Source: Lysobacteraceae bacterium PS02340
GTDB taxonomy: Bacteria > Pseudomonadota > Gammaproteobacteria > Xanthomonadales > Xanthomonadaceae
NCBI GenBank assembly: GCA_029959605.1
Contig: JASCOC010000011.1
Span: forward strand, 62,001-126,000
Reading direction: 5' to 3'
DNA: 64,000 nucleotides
The translations under genes were made by a program, and so were the position numbers. Positions within the stretch are counted from its first letter, which is position 1. The number at the start of each line of letters is the position of its first letter. The notes beneath the pieces are model-generated. The model saw nothing but the letters and a program-made list of their open reading frames with translations, was not told the DNA's origin and did no database searches. Positions 16,753 to 26,528 of this stretch are shown here, piece after piece.

Positions 16753-18303
16753 GTGCCGCACGCCGCCAGCTCTCCCCGTCCGCGCCCCGTCGTCCTGCTG
16801 ATCCTCGATGGCTGGGGGCACCGCGACGATCCGCGCGACAACGCCCTGGCGCTCGCCGACATCCCGAACTGGCGCCGTCTGCTGGCCGAGCATCCGTCCA
16901 CGCTGATCCACACCGAGGGCCGCCACGTCGGCCTGCCGGACGGGCAGATGGGCAATTCCGAAGTCGGCCACATGAACATCGGCGCCGGCCGCATCGTCTA
17001 CCAGGACCTGACCCGCATCGACGCGGCGATCGAGGACGGCAGCTTCTTCGACAACGCCGAACTGCTGGCCGCCTGCGATGCGGTACGCGGCAACAGCGGC
17101 ACGCTGCACGTCATGGGCCTGCTGTCGCCCGGCGGCGTGCACAGCCATGAGGCGCATCTGGCGGCGATGCTCGACCTCGCCGCGAAGCGCGGCGTCGCCC
17201 GCGTCGCCGTGCATGCCTTCACCGACGGCCGCGACATGCCGCCGCGTTCGGCCGAACCGAGCCTGCGCGCGTTGCAGGACCACTGCGCCGCGCTCGGCAA
17301 TGCGCACGTCGCCAGCGTGTCCGGCCGTTACTACGCGATGGACCGCGACAATCGCTGGGCGCGCGTGCGCCTGGCCTGGGATGCGATCGTCGATGCGACA
17401 TCGCCGCACCACGCGCCCGATGCGGTCGCCGCCTTGCAGGCCGCGTATGCGCGCGACGAGAACGACGAGTTTGTGCTGCCGACCGTCATCGATGGCGCCG
17501 CGCCGATGGCCGATGGCGACGCGGTCGTCTTCATGAACTTCCGCGCCGATCGCGCGCGCCAGCTGACGGCCGCGTTCGTCGACCCGGCGTTCAATGGCTT
17601 CGAGGCACGTCGTCTGCAGCTCGCGCGTTTCGTCTGCCTGACCGAATACGACGCGCGCCTGCCGGCGCCGCTCGCATTCGCGCCCGACAACCTGCCGAAC
17701 ACGCTGGGCGAAGTGCTCGGCGCGAACGGCCTGACCCAGTTGCGTATCGCCGAGACCGAAAAATACGCGCACGTGACGTTCTTCATGAGCGGCGGCCGCG
17801 AGGATCCCTATCCGGGCGAGGACCGCATCCTGGTGCCGAGCCCCAAGGTCGCCACCTACGACCTGCAGCCCGAGATGAGCGCGCCCGAGGTCTGCGACAA
17901 GCTCGTGCAGGCCGTGCGCGACCAGCGCTTCGACGTGGTGATCTGCAACTTCGCCAATCCGGACATGGTCGGCCACACCGGTGTGCTGGCGGCGGCGATC
18001 AAGGCCGTGGAAACGGTGGACACCGCGGTCGGCGAGATCGTCGCGGCCGTGCGCGCGCAGGGCGGCGAGCTGCTGGTCACCGCCGATCACGGCAATGTCG
18101 AAATGATGCGCGACCCGGAAACCGGCGAGCCGCATACCTCGCACACCGTCGGGCCGGTGGATCTGATCTACGTCGGCAGTCGTGACGTGCCCCTGCGCGG
18201 CGGCGGCGCACTGCGCGATCTCGCGCCGACGATCCTCGATCTGATCGGCGTCGAACAACCGGCCGAGATGACCGGCCGCAGCCTGCTGCAGGCCGCCGGC
18301 TGA
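16753..18303 (+). CDS. gpmI: 2,3-bisphosphoglycerate-independent phosphoglycerate mutase
   Basis: 516 residues. Interconverts 3- and 2-phosphoglycerate in glycolysis/gluconeogenesis using two manganese ions. Family motifs are LLILDGWG at the N terminus, the phosphoserine loop [46 protein letters not shown] and the late metal site [10 protein letters not shown] with HTSHTVGPV. Length matches the family. The start is GTG at 16753. Two bases separate it from the EnvC gene, so the two are cotranscribed, an arrangement seen in other gammaproteobacteria. Confidence 0.96.
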   Translation: MPHAASSPRPRPVVLLILDGWGHRDDPRDNALALADIPNWRRLLAEHPSTLIHTEGRHVGLPDGQMGNSEVGHMNIGAGRIVYQDLTRIDAAIEDGSFFDNAELLAACDAVRGNSGTLHVMGLLSPGGVHSHEAHLAAMLDLAAKRGVARVAVHAFTDGRDMPPRSAEPSLRALQDHCAALGNAHVASVSGRYYAMDRDNRWARVRLAWDAIVDATSPHHAPDAVAALQAAYARDENDEFVLPTVIDGAAPMADGDAVVFMNFRADRARQLTAAFVDPAFNGFEARRLQLARFVCLTEYDARLPAPLAFAPDNLPNTLGEVLGANGLTQLRIAETEKYAHVTFFMSGGREDPYPGEDRILVPSPKVATYDLQPEMSAPEVCDKLVQAVRDQRFDVVICNFANPDMVGHTGVLAAAIKAVETVDTAVGEIVAAVRAQGGELLVTADHGNVEMMRDPETGEPHTSHTVGPVDLIYVGSRDVPLRGGGALRDLAPTILDLIGVEQPAEMTGRSLLQAAG

Positions 18304-18305
18304 AC

Positions 18306-19553
18306 ATGTCCCGCGGCCGCGCGCTGCTGCTGGTCGCGCTGCTCGTCGCGGCGCTGCCTGCGCTCGACGCTGCCGCGCAGAACAGCCGCGAAACCGAGCG
18401 CCGCCTCGAGCGCGTGCGCAAGGAGCTGCGCGATGTCGCCGCCGAGCGCCGCCGCCTCGAAGGCCAGCGCGGTGCAGCGGCGCGCGATCTGCGTGCGGCC
18501 GACGAGCAGGTCTCGACCTCGGCGCGCGCGCTGCGCGACACGCGCATCAAGCTGGCCGAAGAACAGATCGCGCTGGAGAAGTTGCAGGCGCGCCGGGTGG
18601 AACTCGAATCCACGGTCGAGACGCGCCGCGCGGAACTCGCCGCGCTGGTGCGCGCCGCTTACACCGTCGGCGACGAAGCTGCGTTGAAACTGATGCTCGC
18701 GCAGGACCGCGTCGCCGATGCCGGACGCCTGCTGACCTACCACCGCTACCTGCAGCAGCAGCGCAGCACGCGCATCCACGAACTGCGCGCGGAAATGGAC
18801 GAACTCGACGGCATCGAAGCCGCGATCCAGGATCGCCGCGCTGCGCTCGAAGCCGCGCAGGTCGAGCAACGCGCGCAGCTGGCCAAGGTCGAAAGCGATC
18901 GCAGCCAGCGTGCCGAGGCAATGAAGGGTATCGAGTCGCGATTCAGCGATCGCAGTGCCCGCGAAAAAGCCCTCGGCCGCGATGCCCGCTCGCTGGAGCG
19001 CGTGCTCGCCCAGCTGCGCGAAGCGGCGCGTCGTGCCGAAGCCGAACGCCGCGCCGCCGCCGCCGCCGCGCGCGAACGCGAAGCGCGCGAGGCCCGTGAC
19101 GCAGCCGCGTCAGGCCGTCCGCGGCCACCGCCGCGTCCACCGACCCAGGTGGCCCGCACCAACGCACCGCAGGTCGGCGGCCTCGGCTGGCCGGTCAGCG
19201 GCAGTCTGCTCACCGCCTACGGCGGCAAGCTGCCGGACGGCCGCAGCAGCACCGGCATCTTGATCGGCGCACCCGCCGGCACCGCGGTGAAGGCGGTCGC
19301 CGACGGCACCGTGGTCTTCGCCGAATGGATGACCGGCTACGGCATGCTGCTGATCGTCGATCACGGCAACGGCTACATGAGCCTGTACGCGCACAACGAC
19401 GGCCTGCTCAAGAGCGTCGGCAACACCGTGCGCCGCGGCGATACCGTCTCCAGCGTCGGCAGTTCCGGCGGCCAGGGCCGCAGCGGCCTCTACTTCGAAC
19501 TGCGCCAGAACGGCACGCCGGTGAATCCGACGACGTGGTTGCAGCGGCGGTGA
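18306..19553 (+). CDS. envC: Murein hydrolase activator EnvC
   Basis: 415 residues. A signal peptide ends ALDAAAQ. A long coiled coil rich in E, R and A fills residues 25-265, then a proline-rich linker leads to a C-terminal LytM/M23 domain (GWPVSG to NPTTWLQRR). The zinc-binding positions are degenerate: the usual HxGxD is STGILIG, and the usual HxH is LYFEL, so it should not cut peptidoglycan itself. This is the hallmark of EnvC, which activates amidases at the division septum from the periplasm. Directly follows gpmI. Confidence 0.9.
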   Translation: MSRGRALLLVALLVAALPALDAAAQNSRETERRLERVRKELRDVAAERRRLEGQRGAAARDLRAADEQVSTSARALRDTRIKLAEEQIALEKLQARRVELESTVETRRAELAALVRAAYTVGDEAALKLMLAQDRVADAGRLLTYHRYLQQQRSTRIHELRAEMDELDGIEAAIQDRRAALEAAQVEQRAQLAKVESDRSQRAEAMKGIESRFSDRSAREKALGRDARSLERVLAQLREAARRAEAERRAAAAAAREREAREARDAAASGRPRPPPRPPTQVARTNAPQVGGLGWPVSGSLLTAYGGKLPDGRSSTGILIGAPAGTAVKAVADGTVVFAEWMTGYGMLLIVDHGNGYMSLYAHNDGLLKSVGNTVRRGDTVSSVGSSGGQGRSGLYFELRQNGTPVNPTTWLQRR

Positions 19554-19655
19554 GTGGCACTGGCTGAGCGCTGCTCGCCGCCTGCCTAAGCCACCCCTCA
19601 CCCCAACCCCGCTCCCGGTGGGAGACGGGCCAAGGCCCAGACGCTCGCAACGTAC

Positions 19656-19766
19656 GAGCCCCTCTCCCCTTGGGGTGAGGCGGCACGCTGGCGAGCCATT
19701 GGCTCGCGTGTCGACGAACGCTCTCGCGTCAGCGCGAGGGCTGGGGCGCGGAGCGGGGGGTGAGGG
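19656..19766 (+). repeat. Third copy of dispersed repeat A
   Basis: About 111 bp closely matching the 115-bp A elements at 15350 and 15598, in the same orientation, with shared blocks GAGGCGGCACGC, GAGCCATTGGCTCGCG and GGGGCGCGGAGCGGGGG. It lies in the 345-bp gap after envC. Just before it, CCTCACCCCAACCCCGCTCCC (19595-19615) is the inverted counterpart of its end. No gene is seen in the rest of the gap. Confidence 0.8.
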
Positions 19767-19898
19767 CAGACGCACGCGATGCACTGCTGTTGGGCGGATA
19801 CGCCGCGGCAATCCCCCACGTCCCCATTCCGCCTCCCCCGAGCGAACCCACCGCCCACGCACCACAACACTGCATCCGGATCCCCCGGAGTCCGGCGC

Positions 19899-20276
19899 AT
19901 GCAGTGCACTTCCGCCCAACTTCAGTTCGCGCGCCAAATCCGCCGCGAATCGACCGACGCCGAACGCCTGCTGTGGTTCCACCTGCGCGACCGGCGCCTC
20001 GGCGCGAAGTTCAGACGGCAACAGTCCGTCGGCCCCTTCATCGTCGACTTTCTCAGTCTAGAAGCCGCAGTGATCGTCGAAGTCGACGGCTCACAGCATC
20101 AGGAAGCGGTCGATGCAGGCCGCATGCGCTTTCTGGAACGTCGCGGCTTCCGCGTGTTGCGCTTCTGGAATCACGACGTCCTGGTGCGCACGGAATCGGT
20201 CCTCGAAGTCATCCTCGCGAGCGTCGCCCTCACTCCAACCCCTCTCCCGGAGGGAGAGGGGCTCAAACTGCGTTGA
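19899..20276 (+). CDS. DUF559 endonuclease-like protein ending in repeat sequence
   Basis: 125 residues. Features of the DUF559 (Vsr/restriction-like nuclease) fold are the RRESTDAERLLWFHLRDRRL helix region, GAKFRRQQSVGPFIVDF, and VEVDGSQHQ, which carries the acidic residues expected at the metal site. The C-terminal LTPTPLPEGEGLKLR is encoded by a palindromic repeat that has been read into the gene. The start at 19899 has GGAG nine bases upstream. DUF559 genes are often single and scattered between repeats. Function unproven; a relation to DNA repair or mobile DNA is a guess. Confidence 0.82.
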   Translation: MQCTSAQLQFARQIRRESTDAERLLWFHLRDRRLGAKFRRQQSVGPFIVDFLSLEAAVIVEVDGSQHQEAVDAGRMRFLERRGFRVLRFWNHDVLVRTESVLEVILASVALTPTPLPEGEGLKLR

Positions 20277-20362
20277 GCGGCTGTGTTCGGTTAATCGGAC
20301 TGGGCAAAACGCTTGCGCAGACGCAAGCCCCTCTCCCTCCGGGAGAGGGGTTGGGGTGAGGG
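20227..20362. repeat. Inverted repeat pair at the end of the DUF559 gene
   Basis: Two 37-38-bp elements face each other: 20227-20264 (CCCTCACTCCAACCCC onward) and 20326-20362 (AGCCCCTCTCCC to GGTTGGGGTGAGGG). The reverse complement of the first matches the second with about two differences. Each element also has an internal palindrome (CCCCTCTCCC / GGGAGAGGGG). The first copy lies inside the nuclease reading frame. Related palindromes occur at 13324, 15350, 15598 and 19656. Confidence 0.85.
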
Positions 20363-20541
20363 CCGCCGACCCCAGCACCTTCTGTGCGTGCGACTTCTTG
20401 CGCGCACCTCCAACAGGCCGACATCAAACCCACCCACAGAACTGAACATCCCCGCCCGCCTTTAACGCATTCACACACCCTGCCCGCATAATCGATCGAC
20501 GCGCGACCGCGCGTGTCGCCCGCCTTTCCCCGGAGTCCTGC

Positions 20542-22206
20542 ATGCGCGTGAGTTCACTGACGCTGGCCCTGTCCCTGCTGTTGTCGCCAGCCGCGTTCGC
20601 GCAGACCCCGCCGCCTGCCGAGACCCCAGCGCAGTCGCCCGGCGAGGCGTCCGAGCCCACGCCGCCTGCGACGGCGCCGAGCGAAACGCCGTCGGCTGCG
20701 GACGATGCCGAGATCCCCGTTGCCGCCAGCGATGATCCTGGCGCGATGGAGCAGGCCTCCAACCGCGTGCCGTTGCAGGAGATCCGCCGCTACGTCGGCG
20801 TGTTCAACGCCGTGCGCGAGGCTTACGTCGAACCTGTCGAAGACAGCAAGCTGATGTCCTCGGCAATCCGCGGCCTGCTGCTCGATCTCGATCCGCACAG
20901 CGTGTACATGCAGAAGGAAACCGCCACGGCCTTCGACGAGGGCACCGAGGGCGCGTACGACGGCATCGGTGTCGAGGTGATGTATCTGGGCGACGGCAGC
21001 ATGCGCGTCATCGCGCCGATCGACGGCACGCCTGCCGCGAAGGCCGGCATCCGCGCCGGCGACGTGATCGTCAGCGTCGACGGCCGCACGCTGACGCCAT
21101 CCGACAACGATGGCGCCGGCCCGCTGCGTGGCGCGCCCGGGACCTCGGTCACCGTCGGCGTCCTGCGCGATGGCGAAACCGCGCCGCTGGAAATCCGTGT
21201 CGACCGCGAAACCATCCGCGTCGTCAGTGTGCGCAGTCGCATGCTCGAGCCGGGCTACGGCTACGTGCGCGTGAGCCAGTTCCAGGTCGAGACCGCCGCC
21301 GATTTCGCGCGCAACATCGACGAACTCAAGCAGCAGGCCGGCGGCAAACTGCGTGGCCTCGTCATCGACCTGCGCAGCAATCCCGGTGGCCTGCTGACTT
21401 CGGCGGTGCAGATCGCCGACGACCTGCTCGACAGCGGCAAGATCGTCAGCACCCGCGGTCGCATCCCGATCAGCGATGCCGAGTTCAGTGCCACGCCGGG
21501 TGACCTGCTCGACGGCGCCCCGGTGATCGTGCTCGTCGACGTGGGCTCGGCCAGCGCCTCCGAAGTGCTGGCCGGCGCCCTGCGCGACAACAACCGCGCC
21601 CGCGTCATCGGCAGCCGCACCTTCGGCAAGGGCTCGGTGCAGACCGTGCTGCCGCTCGATAATGGCGACTCGGTGAAACTCACCACCGCGCGCTACTACA
21701 CCCCAAGCGGCCGTTCGATCCAGGCCCGCGGCATCGATCCCGACACCACCCTGCGCCCCGAGGGCGCGGAGACCGCCGACCCCAACGCCCCGCGCGCCGC
21801 CACCGTCTACACCGAAGCCAACCTGCCGGGCCACCTGCAGGGCGACGAAGAAGACGGCTCCACCGGCGGCGAAGCCCTGCCCGGCGACGGCCCGATCAAC
21901 GCCGCGCTCGCCGAACTGAAAAAGCCCTGGGTGCCGACCGCCCAAGTCCACGCCGAAGACACGCCCCCCGTCGTTGTCCCGGCAACCGAAACGCCTGCGC
22001 CTGCAACCGAGCCGACGCCCGCAACGGACGCAGCGCCGGAAACCACGCCGGCTCCGACATCCGAACCCGTTCCTGCAGCAGAGCCTGTTCCGGCAGCAGA
22101 ACCGGCTGAGACACCTGGGACATCGACGGAGTCTTCGACCTCCGAAGACTCGACGGATCCAGACGCGACGCCCGAGACATCCGAGCCCGCACCGCCGACA
22201 CCCTGA
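20542..22206 (+). CDS. S41 family C-terminal processing protease
   Basis: 554 residues. Signal peptide (to AAFAQ), a proline-rich linker, an N-terminal helical region, a PDZ domain (IGVEVMYL to VTVGVLRDG, about residues 135-215) and the S41 protease domain. The catalytic dyad is S338 in GSASASE and K363 in FGKG, with the expected 25-residue spacing. The last 130 residues are a low-complexity P/A/T/E tail unusual for the family. It probably trims periplasmic or envelope proteins by recognising their C termini. Single gene after the repeat block. Confidence 0.92.
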   Translation: MRVSSLTLALSLLLSPAAFAQTPPPAETPAQSPGEASEPTPPATAPSETPSAADDAEIPVAASDDPGAMEQASNRVPLQEIRRYVGVFNAVREAYVEPVEDSKLMSSAIRGLLLDLDPHSVYMQKETATAFDEGTEGAYDGIGVEVMYLGDGSMRVIAPIDGTPAAKAGIRAGDVIVSVDGRTLTPSDNDGAGPLRGAPGTSVTVGVLRDGETAPLEIRVDRETIRVVSVRSRMLEPGYGYVRVSQFQVETAADFARNIDELKQQAGGKLRGLVIDLRSNPGGLLTSAVQIADDLLDSGKIVSTRGRIPISDAEFSATPGDLLDGAPVIVLVDVGSASASEVLAGALRDNNRARVIGSRTFGKGSVQTVLPLDNGDSVKLTTARYYTPSGRSIQARGIDPDTTLRPEGAETADPNAPRAATVYTEANLPGHLQGDEEDGSTGGEALPGDGPINAALAELKKPWVPTAQVHAEDTPPVVVPATETPAPATEPTPATDAAPETTPAPTSEPVPAAEPVPAAEPAETPGTSTESSTSEDSTDPDATPETSEPAPPTP

Positions 22207-22554
22207 TCAGCGACAGGCACAGGCGACAGGCGATAGGCGACACGCTACGCATGAAGGGCGATGGGCCACTGGTCATTGCCGACTGACGCATTCGTCGCCC
22301 CGGCGCAGGCTGGGGCCCAGCGACTCGGCTTGCAATGTGTTCTGCAAGAGCGACTACAGACGGCGCGGCTCTCAGAGCCCGTCGCCCCAGCGCACGCTGG
22401 GTCCCATTTTGACGTTGCCTGAAACTTCAGCCGCCCAGCCGCCTGACCCACGCATCAAAGCCCGCCGACAACCAAGCGCTCAGCGCCGTCGCGCCGCCAT
22501 CGCCCGCTGCGCGCCGGGCCCAAGCGACTGTACTGAGAGCAACAAACGCACGAT
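22207..22554. repeat. Gap with two palindromic repeats
   Basis: No convincing gene in 348 bp. Two elements of the GTCGCCCCxGCGxAxGCTGGG family occur at about 22292-22317 and 22379-22404, in the same orientation, each followed by CCCA. They match the element near 7301 in layout. Confidence 0.6.
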
Positions 22555-22950
22555 CTAACTCCCCCGCGCCACCACCCACCACCCCAACCCCGACAGCAAC
22601 ACCCCAAGCACCACGCTTGCGATCACATACACCGCTGCCATCCCCACATCCCCACGGCGCAGCAACGCCAGCGTCTCCAGCCCGAACGCCGAAAACGTCG
22701 TGAATCCCCCCATGACGCCGACGATCAGCATTGCCCGCACGTCCGGCGTGAACCAGCCGTGCCGCGAGATTCCGCCCGCCATCAGCCCGGCGACCAGACA
22801 CCCCAACAGGTTCACCACGAACGTCCCCACCGGAAACCGCGGCGGCACGTCCGCGCTCGCGCCCGCAAACTGCAGCATCCACACCGACAGCTGATACCGG
22901 CACGCCGAACCGAACGCACCGCCGAGCGCGATCAACAACAGCCGGTTCAA
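22555..22950 (-). CDS. crcB: Fluoride channel CrcB/Fluc
   Basis: About 131 residues and four membrane helices. Family motifs are ALGGAFGSACRYQLS at the N terminus, PVGTFVVNLLGCLVAG (with the conserved GTxxVNxxG asparagine), VGVMGGFTTFSAF and a last helix with VLLSGLGWW. It exports fluoride as a dual-topology dimer. No ATG is in position; the TTG at 22950 gives a family-typical N terminus, and a GTG further upstream is possible. It lies downstream of tRNA-Arg on the same strand. No clear fluoride riboswitch is seen upstream. Confidence 0.92.
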   Translation of the reverse strand: MNRLLLIALGGAFGSACRYQLSVWMLQFAGASADVPPRFPVGTFVVNLLGCLVAGLMAGGISRHGWFTPDVRAMLIVGVMGGFTTFSAFGLETLALLRRGDVGMAAVYVIASVVLGVLLSGLGWWVVARGS

Positions 22951-23083
22951 AGCCGCTGCTCCGCAGCCCACGCACGGATACTGAGCACCGGCCAAGCGGT
23001 GGGAGCCAACACGTAAGAAAGGGAACAGGCCTGCGGCATCGGTCCTCGCACGCGGCCGGGACCGCACGGAACATCGCAGAAAA

Positions 23084-23160
23084 TGGCGCGCCTGGAGGGA
23101 TTCGAACCCCCGACCAATGGCTTCGGAAGCCACTACTCTATCCGGCTGAGCTACAGGCGC
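23084..23160 (-). tRNA. tRNA-Arg (CCG)
   Basis: 77-nt cloverleaf read on the minus strand. The acceptor stem is GCGCCTG with CAGGCGC and an encoded CCA end. The T arm contains GGTTCGAATCC, the D arm has AGCTCAGCCGGATAGAG, and the anticodon loop TTCCGAA places CCG at 34-36. It reads the CGG codon, common in this GC-rich genome. Confidence 0.95.
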
Positions 23161-23362
23161 GTCGTCCACGCCAAGCCGGAACAACGGGCAGGGCGGTCGC
23201 GCATTGTATCGAAAACTGCGGGTATTGAGACAGTTCCGCAGCTGTTCGGAAATAGCGCCGCAGGCGTGTTCTCCCGGTGAGTCACTGCGTGGTCGATTAC
23301 GGTTTGGCCTGTCAGGTTTCGAAGCAGCAGCATGGATCGACGCAGCATCTGTAACCCTGGTC

Positions 23363-24529
23363 TCAATCCCCGCCAAACAGGTCCCGACTGTACACCTTGT
23401 CCTCCACATCGCGGATCTCGTCGGTCAGGCGGTTCGCGAGAATCAGATCGGCCTGTCGCTTGAACGTGGCGAGATCATTGACGACGCGTGAGCGGTAGAA
23501 ATCCGGCGCATCGAGAACGGGCTCGTACACGATCACTTCGATGCCCTTGGCCTTGATCCGTTTCATGACGCCTTGGATGGCGGAAGCGCGGAAGTTGTCG
23601 CTGCCGGCTTTCATCACCAGGCGGTAGATGCCGACGACTTTCGGATTGCGACGCACGATGTCGGCTGCGATGAAATCCTTGCGCGTCGTGTTGGCCGACA
23701 CGATCGCCTGGATCAGGTTCTGCGGCACCGCGTCGTAGTTCGCAAGCAGCTGGCGCGTGTCCTTCGGCAGGCAGTAGCCGCCGTAGCCGAAGGACGGGTT
23801 GTTGTAGTGCCCGCCGATGCGTGGATCGAGACACACACCCTCGATGATCTGGCGCGTCTCGAGTCCATGCGTGCACGCATAGCTGTCGAGCTCATTGAAG
23901 TACGCGACGCGCATGGCGAGGTACGTGTTCGCGAACAGTTTGATGGCTTCCGCCTCCGTCGATTCGGTGAACAGCACGGGCACATCGGCCTTGAGTGCGC
24001 CTTCCCGCAGAAGCTCAGCGAATACAAACGCGCGTTCTGATCGCTCGCCGACCACGATGCGGCTCGGATAGAGGTTGTCCTGCAGTGCTCGGCCTTCGCG
24101 CAGGAACTCGGGCGAAAAGATGATCCGATCCGTGCCGAACATCGCGCGCACGCGCTCGGTGTAGCCGACGGGCACAGTCGACTTGATGATCATCGTCGCG
24201 TCCGGCTCGATCGCCAGCACGTTGGCAATGACAGCTTCGACGGATCGGGTGTTGAAGGTATGGGTCGCCGAGTCGTAGTTGGTGGGTGTCGCGATGACGA
24301 CGTACTCGGCGCCCGCGAACGCCTCTGCAGGGATCAGTGTTGTTCTGAAGTCGAGTTCGGGGCGCGCGAGGTAGGTCCTGATCTCCTCGTCGTCGAGCGG
24401 TGACTCGCGCCGGTTCAACGCCTCGACCCGCGCCGCATCGATGTCCAACGCGACCACGGTATGGCGCTGTGCCAGCAGCAGGGCATTGGAGAGGCCCACG
24501 TAGCCGGTACCGGCGATGGCGATGCGCAT
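23363..24529 (-). CDS. ugd: UDP-glucose 6-dehydrogenase
   Basis: 388 residues. Oxidises UDP-glucose twice to UDP-glucuronate with NAD, supplying surface polysaccharide. The N-terminal Rossmann motif is [29 protein letters not shown] and FSPEFLREG follow. [20 protein letters not shown] is the central-helix motif, and the catalytic cysteine lies in [10 protein letters not shown]. Length is typical of the short (388-aa) bacterial type. No other polysaccharide gene is adjacent in the window. Divergent from ubiA, with 123 bp between starts. Confidence 0.95.
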   Translation of the reverse strand: MRIAIAGTGYVGLSNALLLAQRHTVVALDIDAARVEALNRRESPLDDEEIRTYLARPELDFRTTLIPAEAFAGAEYVVIATPTNYDSATHTFNTRSVEAVIANVLAIEPDATMIIKSTVPVGYTERVRAMFGTDRIIFSPEFLREGRALQDNLYPSRIVVGERSERAFVFAELLREGALKADVPVLFTESTEAEAIKLFANTYLAMRVAYFNELDSYACTHGLETRQIIEGVCLDPRIGGHYNNPSFGYGGYCLPKDTRQLLANYDAVPQNLIQAIVSANTTRKDFIAADIVRRNPKVVGIYRLVMKAGSDNFRASAIQGVMKRIKAKGIEVIVYEPVLDAPDFYRSRVVNDLATFKRQADLILANRLTDEIRDVEDKVYSRDLFGGD

Positions 24530-24652
24530 GCGCGTATCCGGTGGAGGCTCGCGGCGATGCTAGGTGGGCAATGTGTCGGCTTCGCGACCGGATGTCCCTC
24601 ACAGCCCGAGCGTGGCTGGGCGCCGCGGGCGCGCTGGTATCCTCCCATCGCC

Positions 24653-25573
24653 ATGCACGACTACGAACGCTTCTCCGAACCCGCCGTCCCACGCTGGCGC
24701 GAGCGCTTGCGCCAGTACTGGGTGCTGGTGCGCGGGGATCGGCCGATCGGCTGGTTGCTGCTGCTCTGGCCGACGTGGTGGGCGCTGTGGATTGCGGCCG
24801 GGGGCGTGCCGCCGCTGTGGACGCTGTTCGTGTTCAGTGCCGGCGTCTGGCTGACGCGCTCGGCCGGCTGCGTGATCAACGATTACGCCGATCGCTGGCT
24901 CGATCCGCATGTCGAACGCACCAAGGACCGGCCGCTCGCCAGCGGCGCGGTGCGTGGGCGCGAGGCCTTGCTGCTGTTCGCGGCGCTGATGCTGGTCGCG
25001 TTCGCGCTGGTGCTGACGATGAACTGGCTGACGGTCGCGATGAGCGTCGTCGGTGTCTTTCTCGCGGCGAGTTATCCCTATCTCAAGCGCCATACCTACC
25101 TGCCGCAGGTCTATCTGGGCATCTCGTTCGGCTGGGCGATTCCGATGGCGTTCGCGGCCGTGCAAGGCACGGTGCCGCCGATCGGCTGGGTCCTGTTCGT
25201 GGCCAACATCTTCTGGACCACCGGCTACGACACCTGGTACGCGATGGTCGATCGCGAAGACGACATCCGCGCCGGTTCGAAATCGACGGCGATCCTGTTC
25301 GGCGATCTCGATCTGGTCGCGCAGGGCGTGCTCTACGCGCTGGCGTTCGCGGCGCTCGCGCTGGTGGGGCGCGAGGCGGGGCTTGGGCCGAACTACTGGC
25401 TCGGCCTTGCGTTCGCCGCATTGCTCGTCGTCTGGGAATTCTTCGTCGCGCGATACCGCGATCGCAACGCCTGCTTCCGCGTGTTCCTGCACAACCACTG
25501 GGTCGGCATGGCGATCTTCGCGGGCATTGCGGCGCATTACGCGTTGCCGCCGGCGACAATGCTGCTGCGCTGA
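24653..25573 (+). CDS. ubiA: 4-hydroxybenzoate octaprenyltransferase
   Basis: 306 residues and about nine membrane helices. Transfers the polyprenyl chain to 4-hydroxybenzoate in ubiquinone synthesis at the inner membrane. The two aspartate-rich prenyl-diphosphate motifs are NDYADRWLD (after RSAGCV) and DREDD (after [11 protein letters not shown]). The start at 24653 gives the standard MHDYxRF-like N terminus; longer frames overlap the ugd promoter region. Single gene; the next gene is convergent. Confidence 0.94.
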   Translation: MHDYERFSEPAVPRWRERLRQYWVLVRGDRPIGWLLLLWPTWWALWIAAGGVPPLWTLFVFSAGVWLTRSAGCVINDYADRWLDPHVERTKDRPLASGAVRGREALLLFAALMLVAFALVLTMNWLTVAMSVVGVFLAASYPYLKRHTYLPQVYLGISFGWAIPMAFAAVQGTVPPIGWVLFVANIFWTTGYDTWYAMVDREDDIRAGSKSTAILFGDLDLVAQGVLYALAFAALALVGREAGLGPNYWLGLAFAALLVVWEFFVARYRDRNACFRVFLHNHWVGMAIFAGIAAHYALPPATMLLR

Positions 25574-25586
25574 CGTGCGGCGCGGC

Positions 25587-26471
25587 TCAGGCCGCGCGAG
25601 TCATGTGTTCGACCAACTTGCGCGCGACCGCCGGCAGACGCTCGAACGAGGCCACGCACAGGTGCATGCGGCGCGTCGCCCAGGCGTCCTGCAGCGGAAT
25701 CAGTCGCACGCGCTGGTCGAGTGCGAACGCGCGCACGATGTTGCGCGGCAGGACCGCCACGCCCAGGCCCGCTTCGACCATGCGATACACCGCATCGAAG
25801 CTGCGCACCTGCACGCGCAACCGCAGCGCGCCGCGCGCGGTCATCGCCTCGACCATCAGGCGCCGGGTCAATGCGGTGCTGCCCTCGAGCGCGACGAAGT
25901 CGTAGGCCAGCAGTTCGGAGAAGCGGACGCGGCTGCGGCGGATCGCGTAACTCGCCGGCACGATCGCGACCAGATCGTCCTGCCGGTAATCAAACACCGA
26001 CAGATCGTCGCAGTTGTCCTTGTCGACGATCACGCCGATGTCGGTCGCGCCGGCGCGCACCGACTGCACGATCTCGTGGCTCCAGCGCTCCTCGATGTCC
26101 ACGCGGACCTGCGGATGCAGGTTGGAGAACGAGACCAGGTCGTCGGGCAGAAACTGCGCCAGCGCCGAGGTGGCCGCCTGGATACGCACGTGCCCGGTGA
26201 TGCCGGCCGCGTAATCGCTCAGGTCCAGATCGATCTTCTGGACCATGTTGAGCAGTTGGCGGATCTGCGGAATCGCCGCCTTGCCGGCATCGGTGGGCTC
26301 CACGCCACGCGAGGTGCGCTTGAGCAGCTTCACCTTGTAGTGGTGCTCGAGCAGGGCGATGCGCCGGCTCGCGGCCGCCAGCGCGATGTTGGAAACCTCC
26401 GCCGCGCGCGAAATGCTGCCCATCTCGGCGGCGTTGAGGAACAGGGCGAGCGAGCTGGGGTCGGGCAGCAT
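25587..26471 (-). CDS. LysR-type transcriptional regulator
   Basis: 294 residues. The N-terminal winged helix-turn-helix reads FLNAAEMGSISRAAEVSNIALAAASRRIALLE. The effector-binding domain follows (VRIQAATSALAQFLPDDL to the end). Start MLPDPSS at 26471 puts the HTH at the usual place. It is divergent from the outer-membrane channel/GMC oxidoreductase genes, with 153 bp between, where a perfect LysR-like palindrome lies (26514-26528). It most likely controls that pair. The inducer cannot be read from the sequence. Confidence 0.9.
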   Translation of the reverse strand: MLPDPSSLALFLNAAEMGSISRAAEVSNIALAAASRRIALLEHHYKVKLLKRTSRGVEPTDAGKAAIPQIRQLLNMVQKIDLDLSDYAAGITGHVRIQAATSALAQFLPDDLVSFSNLHPQVRVDIEERWSHEIVQSVRAGATDIGVIVDKDNCDDLSVFDYRQDDLVAIVPASYAIRRSRVRFSELLAYDFVALEGSTALTRRLMVEAMTARGALRLRVQVRSFDAVYRMVEAGLGVAVLPRNIVRAFALDQRVRLIPLQDAWATRRMHLCVASFERLPAVARKLVEHMTRAA

Positions 26472-26513
26472 CGGGACAGGCCTTCGACGAGGTGGCTGCA
26501 CTCTACGCCTGCC

Positions 26514-26528
26514 TTCGCAATCTGCGAA
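26514..26528. promoter_or_regulatory. Candidate LysR operator, TTCGCA-N3-TGCGAA
   Basis: A perfect 6-bp inverted repeat with a three-base spacer lies 43 bp from the regulator start and about 97 bp from the channel gene start. It contains a T-N11-A core, the general LysR box. Binding by the divergent regulator is inferred. Confidence 0.5.

Noticed and set aside
20227-20362. CRISPR-like array
   Set aside because: There are only two facing palindromic copies with no regular spacers; these are extragenic palindromes.
22951-23083. Fluoride riboswitch upstream of crcB
   Set aside because: The gap has isolated GATG-like bits but not the conserved paired core and CUGAUG-type end expected of the class.
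23084-23160. tRNA-Arg as an integration site for a mobile element
   Set aside because: No integrase, no direct repeat of the tRNA end and no composition change were seen on either side.
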